Assembly: GCA_029259775.1 (NCBI GenBank)
Contig: JAJDEN010000041.1
Coordinates: forward strand, 62,001-126,000
Length of the DNA: 64,000 bases
Source of the DNA: Planctomycetota bacterium
GTDB taxonomy: Bacteria > Planctomycetota > PLA2 > JAEUHO01
Direction of reading: 5' to 3'
This document shows, one piece after another, positions 56,203-64,000 of this stretch. The position numbers and the translations under genes are program-made. The notes under the pieces were generated by a model that ran no database searches, was not told the DNA's origin, and saw only the letters and a list, made by a program, of their open reading frames with translations. How positions within the stretch are numbered: position 1 is the stretch's first letter; each line of letters begins with the position of its first letter.

Positions 56203-57621
56203 CTACGAGGAGTGATCAAACACGTCATCCTCTGGATCCCTGGGCCCGCCGCCCAGGCCCCGGAGGAACGAGTCGTTGTCCGGCGTGTCCTGCATCCGGC
56301 TGATCAGGTGCTCCATGACCATGATCGGCTTGAGCGGCTGGAGGGCTCGACGGAGCAGGTACACGCGCTCGAGGAATTCCGCGTCGTGGAGCTTCTCCTC
56401 CTTGCGCGTGCCCGACATGTTCACGTCGATCGCGGGCCAGAGGCGCTGCTCGGCCAGCTCCCGGTCGAGCACGAGCTCCATGTTGCCGGTGCCCTTGAAC
56501 TCCTCGAAGATCACCGTGTCCATCTTCGAGCCGGTGTCGATGAGCGCCGTCGCCACGATGGTCAGCGAGCCGCCCTCCTCGATGTTGCGGGCCGCGCCGA
56601 AGAAGGCCTTGGGCTTCTCGAGGGAGCGCGAGTCCATGCCGCCAGACATCGTCCGCCCGCCGCCGCGCTGGAGCAGGTTGTAGGCGCGGCCAAGTCGGGT
56701 GAGCGAGTCCATCAGGATCACGACGCGCTTGCCCGTCTCCACGAGGCGCTTGGCCTTCTTGAGGACCACCTCCGTCACGCGGACGTGGTTCTCGGGGGTG
56801 CGGTCGTTCGTCGAGACGGCCACCTCGCCGCGTGTGGCGCGCTGCATCGCCGTCGCTTCCTCGGGCCGCTCGTCCACGAGCAGGATCATGAGGTAGGCGT
56901 CGGGATGGATGTGCTCGATCTGCCGCGCGAGCGTCTGGAGGATGACCGTCTTGCCGGCGCGCGGCGGCGACGTCAGCAGCCCGCGCTGACCGAAGCCGAT
57001 GGGCGCGAGCATGTCTACGATGCGCAGCGTGATGTCGTCCGTCTCGGCCGTCAGGTCGATGCGCTCCTCGGGGTCGATCGAGGTCAGCTCGTCCCACCTG
57101 GGCGTGTTGTGGTAGAGGTGCGGCGCCAGGCCGCAGACGGATGTCGGGCGCAGGAGCTGCGGGTTCTGGCCGCGGCGCTTGGGCGGGCCCATCTCGCCTT
57201 CCATCGTGACACCGTCCCGCAGGCCGTACTCGCGCACGATCGCCTGGGGCACGTAGGGGTCGTCGTCGGACGGCTCGTAGCCCGTCGCGGGACTGCGCAG
57301 GAAACCGTGGCCGTCCCGCGTCAGGTCGAGCACGCCCATCGTGTAGAGCGCATCCATCGGAGGCGCCTCGAAGGGCGGCGCGTCTGCATCCGGTGCGGGA
57401 GGCGTGGGCGGTTCGTAGATGGCGCCGAAGGGCAGCCCCGCCTCGTCGAAGGCCGGGGCCCGGTCGCCACCACCGCCACCACCGCCGCCGCTGCGTCCGC
57501 CGCTGCGTCCGCCGCGTCCGCCGCGGTTGTTGCCGCCGCCTCCGCCGCCTCCGCCTGAGTTCCCGGGGCCGCGACCGCGTCCCCCGCGGCGCCGTCGGCG
57601 CCTGCGACTACCTGTAGCCAT
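56203..57621 (-). CDS. rho: Transcription termination factor Rho
   Basis: A 472-residue RNA-dependent ATPase that ends transcription. Residues 1-60 are an Arg-then-Gly/Ser low-complexity tail (RRRRRRRGGRGRG, then long Gly runs) of RGG type, in place of the usual N-terminal helix. The OB-fold RNA-binding region is YTMGVLDLTRDGHGFLRS. The ATPase core has LLTSPPRAGKTVILQTLA (Walker A, about residue 216), MILLVDERPEEATAM (Walker B), RVVILMDSLTRLGRAYNLLQ and MDTVIFEEFKGTGNMEL. All residues expected of a working Rho appear present. The protein is encoded divergently from tig across 616 nt. The RGG tail suggests extra RNA binding or phase-separating behaviour, which is an inference. Confidence 0.95.
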   Translation of the reverse strand: MATGSRRRRRRRGGRGRGPGNSGGGGGGGGNNRGGRGGRSGGRSGGGGGGGGDRAPAFDEAGLPFGAIYEPPTPPAPDADAPPFEAPPMDALYTMGVLDLTRDGHGFLRSPATGYEPSDDDPYVPQAIVREYGLRDGVTMEGEMGPPKRRGQNPQLLRPTSVCGLAPHLYHNTPRWDELTSIDPEERIDLTAETDDITLRIVDMLAPIGFGQRGLLTSPPRAGKTVILQTLARQIEHIHPDAYLMILLVDERPEEATAMQRATRGEVAVSTNDRTPENHVRVTEVVLKKAKRLVETGKRVVILMDSLTRLGRAYNLLQRGGGRTMSGGMDSRSLEKPKAFFGAARNIEEGGSLTIVATALIDTGSKMDTVIFEEFKGTGNMELVLDRELAEQRLWPAIDVNMSGTRKEEKLHDAEFLERVYLLRRALQPLKPIMVMEHLISRMQDTPDNDSFLRGLGGGPRDPEDDVFDHSS

Positions 57622-58237
57622 ATGCTCTGATCCGTTCCTGGTCCCGCCGGCCGCACGTCAGGGTGCGCATCGGGGGGCTTCATGCCTGTGTGTGAGAGTT
57701 CTCTGTGGGGGCTGCGCAGGCGCGCTGGCTGGGCCAGGGCCATCCCGGTCCGGTGAGCCACGCGCCACCAGCCCTCGGTCCTCGGACCGCCCGGCCGCTG
57801 GCATGCCCCACCTCGGCGGGGCTGCCGGCACCATGACGATCCGCCATCTGCTGGAGACAACTGCCTTCCCAGGAAACTGGCCTTCGGAAGAAGACCGGCC
57901 TTCTGAAGAAGCTGGCAGCGACACTGGCGCTCTATCGGCGCGCTCTTTTCGGGCGCTCTCGTCGGACGTCCCGGGGGGCGGGCTTCTGCATGCCCTGCTT
58001 CGATCCCCGGGGGCCTCTGCCGCCCAGGATGCTACTGCCTGCCCCGGGGCGGGCAACCAAACAATCGGGAATCGGCGCGAATCGCTCCAGGGCCGGCCCC
58101 GGGCCCGGAGGCGGATCCTGATTGCGACGGACCCTGCGCGTTGGTTCGTAGGCAGGACGGGAGCGGCTACCTTGTGTCGCTGCGCGTCGCGACCGGGTGA
58201 CGCGCCCACGCCGTCCCACGAGAACCAGAGGCACCCC
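57622..58237. other. 616-nt divergent region between rho and tig
   Basis: The long gap holds the promoters of both genes. The plus-strand frame of tig is open through it, but there is no start, Shine-Dalgarno or protein-like composition, so I do not call a longer tig. TACCTT (58168-58173) is a -10-like box for tig. Two near-identical 15-nt copies of GGCCTTCNGAAGAAG occur at 57879-57893 and 57897-57911. The unusual length on the rho side would allow a regulated leader, as Rho is often autoregulated, but no attenuator can be shown. Confidence 0.45.
57879..57911. repeat. Paired CTTC-N-GAAG palindromes
   Basis: Two 15-nt direct repeats, GGCCTTCGGAAGAAG and GGCCTTCTGAAGAAG, start 18 nt apart. Each contains the 9-nt palindrome CTTCNGAAG. 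They sit in the rho/tig divergent region and have the look of a tandem operator; no known regulator is matched. Confidence 0.5.
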
Positions 58238-59689
58238 ATGGACTTCAAGGTCGAGACGCTCGGTCCCTGCCGCAAGAAGATCGCGATCACCATCCCGCCG
58301 GAGCGCATCGGCGAGGAGTACGACAAGAAGTACGAGGAGATCAACGACGCCGTCGCCATGCCCGGCTTCCGTCCCGGCCGCGCGCCGCGGAAGCTGCTCG
58401 AGCGACGCTTCTCCGGCAAGCTCGGTGACGAGGTCAAGAACGACCTCATCAAGGCGGCCCTCGAGGAACTCTTCGAGAAGGAGAAGCTCGAGCCGCTCGG
58501 CGCACCCGACATCGACGTCGAAGCCCTCGAGTTGGAGCCCAACGAGGCCCTCGAGTTCGACTTCGAGCTCGTGACGAAGCCCGAGTTCGAGACGCCGACC
58601 TACAAGGACCTCGAAGTGAAGGTGCCGCCGATCCAGGTGAGCGCGGAGGAGATCGACGCGGCTGTCGACAACCTGCTCCGCCGTGGCGCGACCCTCGAGA
58701 CCGTCGACGGCGGCGAGGTCACCGACGGGGACGTCCTCATCGTCGATTGGAGGGCGCTCGACGGCGACAGCGTCGAAGCGCGCGACGACAACGCCTACTA
58801 CCCCTACGGCCGCGGCGTGATCGCGGGCTTCGTCGCCGAGCCGATCGACGAGCAGCTGGCAGGCACGAAGGTCGGCGCGGAAGCGAGCGCCACCGTGCGC
58901 GTCTCGGTCGACGACCCCCGTGAGGAGCTGCGCGACCGCGAGCTCGACCTGAAGGTCGAGCTCAAGGAGATCAAGCGCTACGTGCTCCCCCCCCTCGACG
59001 CCAAGTTCCTCAAGAAGCACGACTACGACGACGAAGCCGAGCTGCGCGAGGACATGGAGAAGAACATCTCCCGCGCCAAGGCGCGCCAGCGCGACGGCAT
59101 GGCCGAGGGCCTGCTCGTCGATCAGCTGCTCGACTCGATCGAGATCAACCTCCCCGAGGACTTTGTCGACCAAGAGGTCGAGAACTGGTCGGCCCGCAAG
59201 CGCATGAGTCTCCAGATGGAGAAGGTCGAGGACGAAGAGATCTCCAAGCAGATCGAATCCGCCCGCGACGACACGAAGGCCGCCATCGAGCGGGACATGC
59301 AGCGGCACTTCCTGCTGGAGCGCGTCGCCGACGAAGAGCGGCTCGAAGTGTCCGAGGCCGAGATGATGCAGGCGATCGAGGAGATCGCCGCCGCCTACGG
59401 CCATCCCGTCGAGCAGGTCATCGGCCAGTACCGCGACCAGGGCCGGCTGGCCGAGCTGCAATCGCAGATCCGCCAGCGCAAGGCGGCCCAGGTCATGCGC
59501 CTCGCCGCGAAGCTGATCGATGACCCCTCGATGCTTGACGATGATGCCGCGCCGAAGAAGAAGGCCGGGAAGTCGTCATCTTCGAAGAAGCCCGCCAAGG
59601 CGTCATCTTCGAAGAAGTCCGCGAAGAAGAGTGCCAAGAAGAAGGCAGCCTCTTCGAACGCTGCATCCTCAAAGAAGGCCGACAAGTAG
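58238..59689 (+). CDS. tig: Trigger factor (ribosome-associated chaperone / PPIase)
   Basis: A 483-residue ribosome-bound chaperone. The ribosome-docking loop [18 protein letters not shown] (about residue 40) is intact. A FKBP-type PPIase domain lies at about 160-245 ([40 protein letters not shown]). The C-terminal helical arm ([20 protein letters not shown]) completes the fold. The last about 40 residues are a Ser/Lys/Ala tail ([20 protein letters not shown]) unlike normal trigger factors but like the basic tails of histone-H1-like bacterial proteins; its DNA has a repeated GTCATCTTCGAAGAAG. ATG 58238 is preceded by AGAGG. It is followed by clpP and clpX, the classical order, so nascent-chain folding and protein degradation are co-encoded. 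Confidence 0.95.
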   Translation: MDFKVETLGPCRKKIAITIPPERIGEEYDKKYEEINDAVAMPGFRPGRAPRKLLERRFSGKLGDEVKNDLIKAALEELFEKEKLEPLGAPDIDVEALELEPNEALEFDFELVTKPEFETPTYKDLEVKVPPIQVSAEEIDAAVDNLLRRGATLETVDGGEVTDGDVLIVDWRALDGDSVEARDDNAYYPYGRGVIAGFVAEPIDEQLAGTKVGAEASATVRVSVDDPREELRDRELDLKVELKEIKRYVLPPLDAKFLKKHDYDDEAELREDMEKNISRAKARQRDGMAEGLLVDQLLDSIEINLPEDFVDQEVENWSARKRMSLQMEKVEDEEISKQIESARDDTKAAIERDMQRHFLLERVADEERLEVSEAEMMQAIEEIAAAYGHPVEQVIGQYRDQGRLAELQSQIRQRKAAQVMRLAAKLIDDPSMLDDDAAPKKKAGKSSSSKKPAKASSSKKSAKKSAKKKAASSNAASSKKADK

Positions 59690-59709
59690 CAAGACCGACG
59701 GAGCGACCC

Positions 59710-60384
59710 ATGTCCGACCGACGACCCCACGGCGAGATCCTGGCCGACATCCAGACGCTGAACTCGAACTTCATCGTCCCCAACCCGACGATCATCGAAC
59801 GCACCGGCCGCGGCGAGCGCCACTATGACGTCTGGAGCCGGCTGCTCGAGGACCGGATCGTCTACCTCGGCACGCCGATCACGGACAGCGTCGCCAACAT
59901 GCTCATCGGGCAGCTGCTCGTGCTCGCCAAGACGGACCGCACGCGCGACGTGCATCTCTACATCAACAGCCCCGGGGGCTCGATCTCGGCCGGCCTCGCG
60001 GTCTACGACACCATGCAGTACATCAGCTGCCCGGTGGAGACCGTGTGCATCGGCAGCGCCGCCAGCATGGGCGCGATCCTTCTGGCCGCCGGCGACAAGG
60101 GCAAGCGCTACGCCTTGCCGAACTCGCGGATCATGATCCACCAGCCCTGGGGCGGAGCGCAGGGCACGGCGGCGGACATCGAGATCCAGGCCGAGGAGAT
60201 CCTCCAGGCCCGCGACCTGCTCAACCGTATCCTCGCGAGCCACACGGGCCGGCCCATCGAGCAGATCGAGCGGGACACGGACCGTGACAAGTACCTGTCG
60301 GCCGAGGAGTCCCGCGAGTACGGGATCATCGACGAGGTGATCACGTCGCCCAAGGCGCAGCCGGAATCGTCCGAGAAGGCCTAA
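59710..60384 (+). CDS. clpP: ATP-dependent Clp protease proteolytic subunit
   Basis: A 224-residue serine protease subunit that forms the 14-mer chamber fed by ClpX. The catalytic triad is visible: Ser in [14 protein letters not shown] (about residue 119), His in [10 protein letters not shown] (about 144), Asp in [40 protein letters not shown] and [20 protein letters not shown] are family signatures. The N-terminus is about 20 residues longer than in E. coli and may include a propeptide. GGAG lies before the ATG, and 20 nt separate it from tig. Confidence 0.97.
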   Translation: MSDRRPHGEILADIQTLNSNFIVPNPTIIERTGRGERHYDVWSRLLEDRIVYLGTPITDSVANMLIGQLLVLAKTDRTRDVHLYINSPGGSISAGLAVYDTMQYISCPVETVCIGSAASMGAILLAAGDKGKRYALPNSRIMIHQPWGGAQGTAADIEIQAEEILQARDLLNRILASHTGRPIEQIERDTDRDKYLSAEESREYGIIDEVITSPKAQPESSEKA

Positions 60385-60558
60385 ACGGGACCGAACAACC
60401 TTTCCAGGCAGCGCGCGTCTCCGTTTGGGACAAGGTCCCCTGGTTGCGGCCCAGGGCGCGGCTACACTGTGCGCCTGGTGCGGAGGGCCTGCGGCGATCG
60501 ACCGCGGGATCTACGTTCCGGCTTGTGATCGTGAGTTCCTAGGGAGCAGGCAACGCTG
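60385..60558 (+). promoter_or_regulatory. clpP-clpX intergenic region with a possible clpX promoter
   Basis: These 174 nt separate clpP from clpX, much more than the other gaps of the cluster. TACACT (60463-60468) is a good -10-like box, with TGGTTG 16 nt upstream as a weak -35. It would give a leader of about 85 nt and let clpX be expressed apart from clpP. AGGGAGCAGG serves as ribosome-binding site. Confidence 0.4.
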
Positions 60559-61866
60559 ATGACTTCGCGTCGCGGACCCGTCGAGAAATGCACGTTCTGC
60601 GGCAAGAGCCGGCAGCACGTGGAGTCCCTCATCGCGGGCCCTCCCGGGATCAACATCTGCAACGAGTGCGTGGAGCTCTGCAACACGATCCTCCTCGAGG
60701 AGCTGCGCCGCTCGGGGCGTCCCGCCAACCGCCGCGGCAAGGGCCCGGCCGCGCTCGAGACCGCCGGCGCCGGCTGGGAGCAGGGCGCGCTCAAGACGCC
60801 GCGCCAGATCCTCGGCTACCTGGATGAGTACGTCATCGGGCAGGAGCGCGCCAAGAAGACGCTCTCCGTCGCCGTGCACAACCACTACCGTCGCGCGCTC
60901 TACGAAGGCGAGACGGAGGTCGAGCTCGACAAGTCCAACATCCTCATGGTCGGCCCGACCGGCAGCGGCAAGACGCTGCTGGCGCGCACGCTGGCGCGCT
61001 TCCTCGACGTGCCGTTCGCCATCGCGGACGCCACCACCCTCACGGAAGCCGGCTACGTGGGCGAGGACGTCGAGAACATCCTGCTCAAGCTACTCCAGGC
61101 GGCGGACTTCAACCGCGAGCGCGCTGAGTACGGCATCATCTACATCGACGAGATCGACAAGATCAACCGCACCACGCAGAACCCGTCCATCACACGGGAC
61201 GTGAGCGGCGAGGGCGTCCAGCAGGCCCTGCTCAAGATCATGGAGGGCACCGTCGCGAACGTGCCTCCCCAGGGCGGCCGCAAGCATCCCGAGCAGCAGT
61301 ACATCCAGCTCGACACGCAGAACATCCTCTTCCTCTGCGGCGGCACGTTCTCCGGGCTGGAAGACGTCATCGCCCGCCGCCTCGGCACGAGCCTCATCGG
61401 CTTCGGCCGCGGCGAGGAACAGACCGTCAACCTCGGGGCCGAGGAGCGTGCGCGCATGCTCCAGTTCGTCGAGCCGCACGACCTCGTCGAGTACGGGATG
61501 ATTCCGGAGTTCGTGGGTCGCCTGCCGGTCCTGTCCACGCTCAACCCCCTGTCGCGCGAAGACCTCGTCCGCGTGCTCAAGGAGCCCAAGAACGCCCTCG
61601 TGCGCCAGTACGAGCAGGTCTTCGCCTTCGAGCGCTGCCAACTCGAGTTCGACGACGAAGCCCTGGTGCAGATCGCCGACAAGTCGCAGAAGCGCGAGAC
61701 GGGCGTACGCGCCCTCCGTGCCATCCTCGAGGAACTCCTCCTCGACGTCATGTTCGACCTGCCCGAGAGCGAGGACGGCACGACCTACCGCGTGACCGAG
61801 GCCGCGGTGCTCGGCAAGGAGCAGGTGCGCCGCATCGCCGCCAAGCGTCGCAAGAGCGCCGGGTAG
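60559..61866 (+). CDS. clpX: ATP-dependent Clp protease ATP-binding subunit ClpX
   Basis: A 435-residue AAA+ unfoldase that delivers substrates to ClpP. The N-terminal zinc-binding domain has four Cys in CTFCGKS and [10 protein letters not shown] (residues 11, 14, 34, 37). Walker A is GPTGSGKT (about residue 132) and Walker [19 protein letters not shown]. The IGF loop for ClpP docking appears as LIGFGRGEE, and [18 protein letters not shown] and [20 protein letters not shown] are typical. Length and motifs are normal. The rlmN gene starts 3 nt after its stop, so these two are likely translated together. Confidence 0.97.
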   Translation: MTSRRGPVEKCTFCGKSRQHVESLIAGPPGINICNECVELCNTILLEELRRSGRPANRRGKGPAALETAGAGWEQGALKTPRQILGYLDEYVIGQERAKKTLSVAVHNHYRRALYEGETEVELDKSNILMVGPTGSGKTLLARTLARFLDVPFAIADATTLTEAGYVGEDVENILLKLLQAADFNRERAEYGIIYIDEIDKINRTTQNPSITRDVSGEGVQQALLKIMEGTVANVPPQGGRKHPEQQYIQLDTQNILFLCGGTFSGLEDVIARRLGTSLIGFGRGEEQTVNLGAEERARMLQFVEPHDLVEYGMIPEFVGRLPVLSTLNPLSREDLVRVLKEPKNALVRQYEQVFAFERCQLEFDDEALVQIADKSQKRETGVRALRAILEELLLDVMFDLPESEDGTTYRVTEAAVLGKEQVRRIAAKRRKSAG

Positions 61867-61868
61867 CG

Positions 61869-62960
61869 ATGTCACCTCACGAAGGTGACGCGCCGCAGCC
61901 TGCGCCTGCGGCATTGCCCTCGCCTGGGGGGCCTCCCCTGGCGGGCCTCACGCTCGACGAACTCCGCGATGTGCTCGTCGAGATGGGCGAGAAGCCGTTC
62001 CGCGCGAAGCAGGTCTACCAATCCGTGCAGCAGCGCGGCGTGATCGATCCCGGCGAGATGACCAATCTCCCGACCGCCCTGCGCGAACGCATGGCGGCCA
62101 CGATCCGTCCTGCAACCCAACTCGTCGAGACGCAGGCGTCGGAGGACGGCACGACAAAGTTCCTCTTCCAACTGGCCGACGGCAAGCGCATCGAGTCGGT
62201 GCTGATCCCGGAGGCGGGCCGCAACACGGTCTGCGTATCGAGCCAGGTCGGCTGCCCGATTGCCTGCGTGTTCTGCGCGTCGGGGGTCGCGGGCCTGATC
62301 CGCAACCTGACCGTCGCCGAGATCGCGGAGCAGGTGCTGCACGTACGCGCCCACCTGGGCGAGCGCCCGAGCCACATCGTCATGATGGGCATGGGCGAGC
62401 CGCTGCTGAACATCGACAACGTGATCGCAGCGATCCGTCTGTGGATGGACCGCGATGGCCTCGGCTTCTCGCCACGGCGCATCACCGTCTCCACGGCCGG
62501 CACGCCGTCCAAGGTCGATCGCCTCGCGGAGAGCGAGCTCGGCGTGAACCTGGCGATCTCGCTGCACGCCTCGGACGACGAGACGCGCGGACGGCTCGTG
62601 CCGGGCAGCCCGAGCGGGCGCACGCGCGGGCTGATCGATGCCGGCGCACGCTACGCCCGCTCCACGCGGCGCGACGTCACGGTCGAGTACGTCCTGATCG
62701 CCGGCGAGAACGACGCCCCCCACCATGCGGACTCGCTCGCCTCCCTTACGGCTGGCCGCCACATCCACGTCAATCTCATCCCCCTGAACCCCGTGACGCA
62801 CCGGCCCGACCTGAAGGCTCCGTCGGGCATCGCGGCGACGGGCTTCGCGAATCGCCTGCGCGACTACGGCGTCTCGGTCACCTTGCGGACGCAGCGCGGC
62901 GAGGACATCGCCGCAGCGTGTGGCCAGTTGGCGCTCGAGCGCTCGCTCTCCGAGGAGTAG
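61869..62960 (+). CDS. rlmN: Dual-specificity RNA methyltransferase RlmN
   Basis: A 363-residue radical SAM enzyme that methylates C2 of adenosine in 23S rRNA and some tRNAs. The [4Fe-4S] motif is CPIACVFC (Cys129, 133, 136). The methyl-carrying and resolving cysteines fall in NTVCVSSQVG (Cys122) and EDIAAACGQLA (Cys351). MMGMGEPLLNIDNVIAA, RRITVSTAGTPSKVDRLA and NLAISLHASDDETRGRLVPG are the family signatures. The first about 25 residues are a Pro/Ala-rich extension. It starts 3 nt after clpX. Confidence 0.95.
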   Translation: MSPHEGDAPQPAPAALPSPGGPPLAGLTLDELRDVLVEMGEKPFRAKQVYQSVQQRGVIDPGEMTNLPTALRERMAATIRPATQLVETQASEDGTTKFLFQLADGKRIESVLIPEAGRNTVCVSSQVGCPIACVFCASGVAGLIRNLTVAEIAEQVLHVRAHLGERPSHIVMMGMGEPLLNIDNVIAAIRLWMDRDGLGFSPRRITVSTAGTPSKVDRLAESELGVNLAISLHASDDETRGRLVPGSPSGRTRGLIDAGARYARSTRRDVTVEYVLIAGENDAPHHADSLASLTAGRHIHVNLIPLNPVTHRPDLKAPSGIAATGFANRLRDYGVSVTLRTQRGEDIAAACGQLALERSLSEE

Positions 62961-63009
62961 GCGCGTCCCACACGACCCGCGCTCGCCCCTCGTCAGCATG
63001 CGAGTAGGG

Positions 63010-63030
63010 GCGCCCCAAGCGGCGGGGCGC
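63010..63030 (+). terminator. Possible hairpin after rlmN
   Basis: GCGCCCC and GGGGCGC pair across a 7-nt loop, about 50 nt past the rlmN stop. It is GC-only with no T-run, so termination is uncertain. Confidence 0.3.
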
Positions 63031-63110
63031 GAAAGCGTCCGCCGGGAAGGCGAGGCGCGTTGGCGTAGCCTCCGCGGTGACCAAGCGCCTCGGCCGCGCG
63101 AGTACACTGC

Positions 63111-63689
63111 ATGGACACGATGAGCGCGCTCTACACACGCCGGCAGTGGGACCTGCTCCCTGAGGGCTTCCCGGCCCAGCTCATCGAAGGCCGGCTCGTG
63201 CGCGAGCCTTCGCCGGCCTTCGGCCATCAGCGCATCGCGCTCGCTATCGCCCATGACCTCAAGCGGCTGGTCGGGCCTCGCCGCGTCGGCCTCGCGCCGG
63301 TCGACGTTCCTGTCGACGCGTTCAATGTCTTCCAGCCCGACGTCGTCGTGTGGCGAGCGCCTCTCGCGGACGACACGCCCTACGACGAAGCGGGCATCCC
63401 GCTCCTCGTCGTCGAGGTGCTCTCGCCCTCGACCGCCCGTCGCGATCGAGCCGTGAAGCGCGTCCGTCTGCTCGACGCCGGTGTGGACGAAGTCTGGCTC
63501 GTCGACCGTCAGGCGCGCACGATCGAGGTCTACGACCGCGACCGCTACCGCGATCAGCCCCGCCGGGTGGTGGCGCAACGTGGGTCGGATGAGCTGGCGT
63601 CGGAGAGGCTGGCGTCGGAGAGGCTGGCGCTGGCCTCGCGAGCCCTCGAGGGCTTCGAACTCTCACCCGCCCAGCTGTTCGGCGCGTAG
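63111..63689 (+). CDS. Uma2-family (DUF820) putative endonuclease-fold protein
   Basis: A 192-residue protein of the restriction-endonuclease-like Uma2 family. The typical core is present: FPAQLIEGRLVREPSPAFGH at the N-terminus, the acidic residue in FQPDVVVW, the ExK-like LLVVEVLSPSTARRDRAVKR (Glu at about residue 102) and LDAGVDEVWLVDRQARTIEV. The C-terminus contains a short tandem duplication, LASERLASER. A -10-like TACACT (63103-63108) lies so close to ATG 63111 that the ATG at 63120 (MSALYTRRQWD) may be the true start. The family is expanded in cyanobacteria and planctomycetes; its physiological role is unsettled. It stands alone between rlmN and gatC. Confidence 0.85.
   Translation: MDTMSALYTRRQWDLLPEGFPAQLIEGRLVREPSPAFGHQRIALAIAHDLKRLVGPRRVGLAPVDVPVDAFNVFQPDVVVWRAPLADDTPYDEAGIPLLVVEVLSPSTARRDRAVKRVRLLDAGVDEVWLVDRQARTIEVYDRDRYRDQPRRVVAQRGSDELASERLASERLALASRALEGFELSPAQLFGA
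63594..63623 (+). repeat. 15-bp tandem duplication in the Uma2-family gene
   Basis: CTGGCGTCGGAGAGG occurs twice in a row (63594-63608, 63609-63623), encoding LASER twice. The duplication is in frame and exact, so it is probably recent. Confidence 0.9.
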
Positions 63690-63807
63690 CGCCGGGGATA
63701 TGACGGTTCGCCGCGAGGGCGAGGCGAGGAGGATGCTGCGGGGCTGCCACCTATCGCCATCCACCCGCACGGCGGTTAGCTTCTCTCACGACCGGAGGAG
63801 TGGCCCC

Positions 63808-64000
63808 GTGGACATCGACGAAGACCTGGTACGCAACGTCGCGCAACTCGCCCGCCTGGAGCTGACCGACGACGAAGTGCACGCCATCGCGCCGCAGCTC
63901 GCGCGCATCTTCGCGCACGTGGACAAGCTCCAAGCCGTGGACGTCGGCTCCCACGACCCGGCGACGCAAGCCCCCATCGACCTCGATGGCCTGCGCGACG
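63808..64000 (+). CDS. gatC: Aspartyl/glutamyl-tRNA amidotransferase subunit C, partial (3' end beyond window)
   Basis: Sixty-four codons are visible before the right edge. The visible protein, DIDEDLVRNVAQLARLELTD then DEVHAIAPQLARIFAHVDKL, matches GatC, the small subunit that stabilises GatCAB, which converts misacylated Glu-tRNA(Gln) and Asp-tRNA(Asn) to the amidated forms. The start is GTG 63808, placed by a strong GGAGGAG at 63793-63799. A -10-like TAGCTT lies about 30 nt upstream. gatA would be expected next, beyond the window. Confidence 0.9.
   Translation, partial: MDIDEDLVRNVAQLARLELTDDEVHAIAPQLARIFAHVDKLQAVDVGSHDPATQAPIDLDGLRD

Noticed and set aside
57419..58237. Upstream in-frame extension of tig through the rho/tig gap
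   Set aside because: The extension has Pro/Arg/Ser low complexity, overlaps rho, and the conserved trigger-factor start (MDFKVE) with a Shine-Dalgarno lies at 58238.

Overview
The window is a very GC-rich stretch of bacterial chromosome packed with long genes, many of them encoding large exported proteins. The mix points to the phylum Planctomycetota, probably a deep-branching lineage. The evidence is: two secreted prenyltransferase/squalene-oxidase-like proteins ending in LPI(H)QR/IPI(F)QR; a MoxR-DUF58-BatA-VWA operon; an ECF sigma factor with a FecR-type partner; secreted HEAT-repeat proteins whose predicted mature N-terminus is HGG; a tricorn-type protease; a Uma2-family gene; and glycine-rich Big_5-type lipoproteins. 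No rRNA, tRNA, CRISPR array, prophage or insertion sequence was recognised.

Layout. 1-3855 (minus strand): pssA, a fused folK-panC gene and a truncated secreted protein, each overlapping the next by 1-4 nt. 3926-8071 (plus): eno, an FtsB/DivIC-like gene and a secreted PQQ-propeller protein. 8230-21254 (plus): envelope module 1, with MoxR ATPase, DUF58 protein, BatA-like protein, a second membrane VWA protein, a 1479-residue double-propeller protein and an alpha/alpha-toroid protein. 21558-32371 (plus): module 2, with ECF sigma factor, FecR-like anti-sigma factor, a large membrane protein, a 1320-residue coiled-coil protein carrying 20 copies of a five-residue repeat, a smaller low-complexity protein and a second toroid protein. 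32579-33451 (minus): larE. 33665-43147 (minus): three tandem paralogous lipoproteins of about 960 residues. 43439-45082 (minus): a TPR protein, divergent from fusA (45284-47461, plus). 47588-51585 (minus): two secreted HEAT-repeat paralogues. 51772-57621 (minus): tricorn-like protease and rho. 58238-62960 (plus): tig, clpP, clpX, rlmN. 63111-63689: Uma2-family gene. 63808-64000: start of gatC.

How the genes fit together. The core genes (eno/ftsB-like, fusA, rho, tig-clpP-clpX, rlmN, gatC, pssA, folK-panC) are ordinary housekeeping functions. Between them lie two exported-protein modules that each begin with a likely control component (a MoxR/VWA chaperone set, or an ECF sigma/anti-sigma pair) and each end in an alpha/alpha-toroid protein. 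Each toroid gene is followed by a related C/A-rich intergenic element. I regard these paired modules, the lipoprotein triplet and the two families of intergenic repeats as the least explained parts of the window. Long open frames antisense to the real genes are common here and look like composition artefacts.
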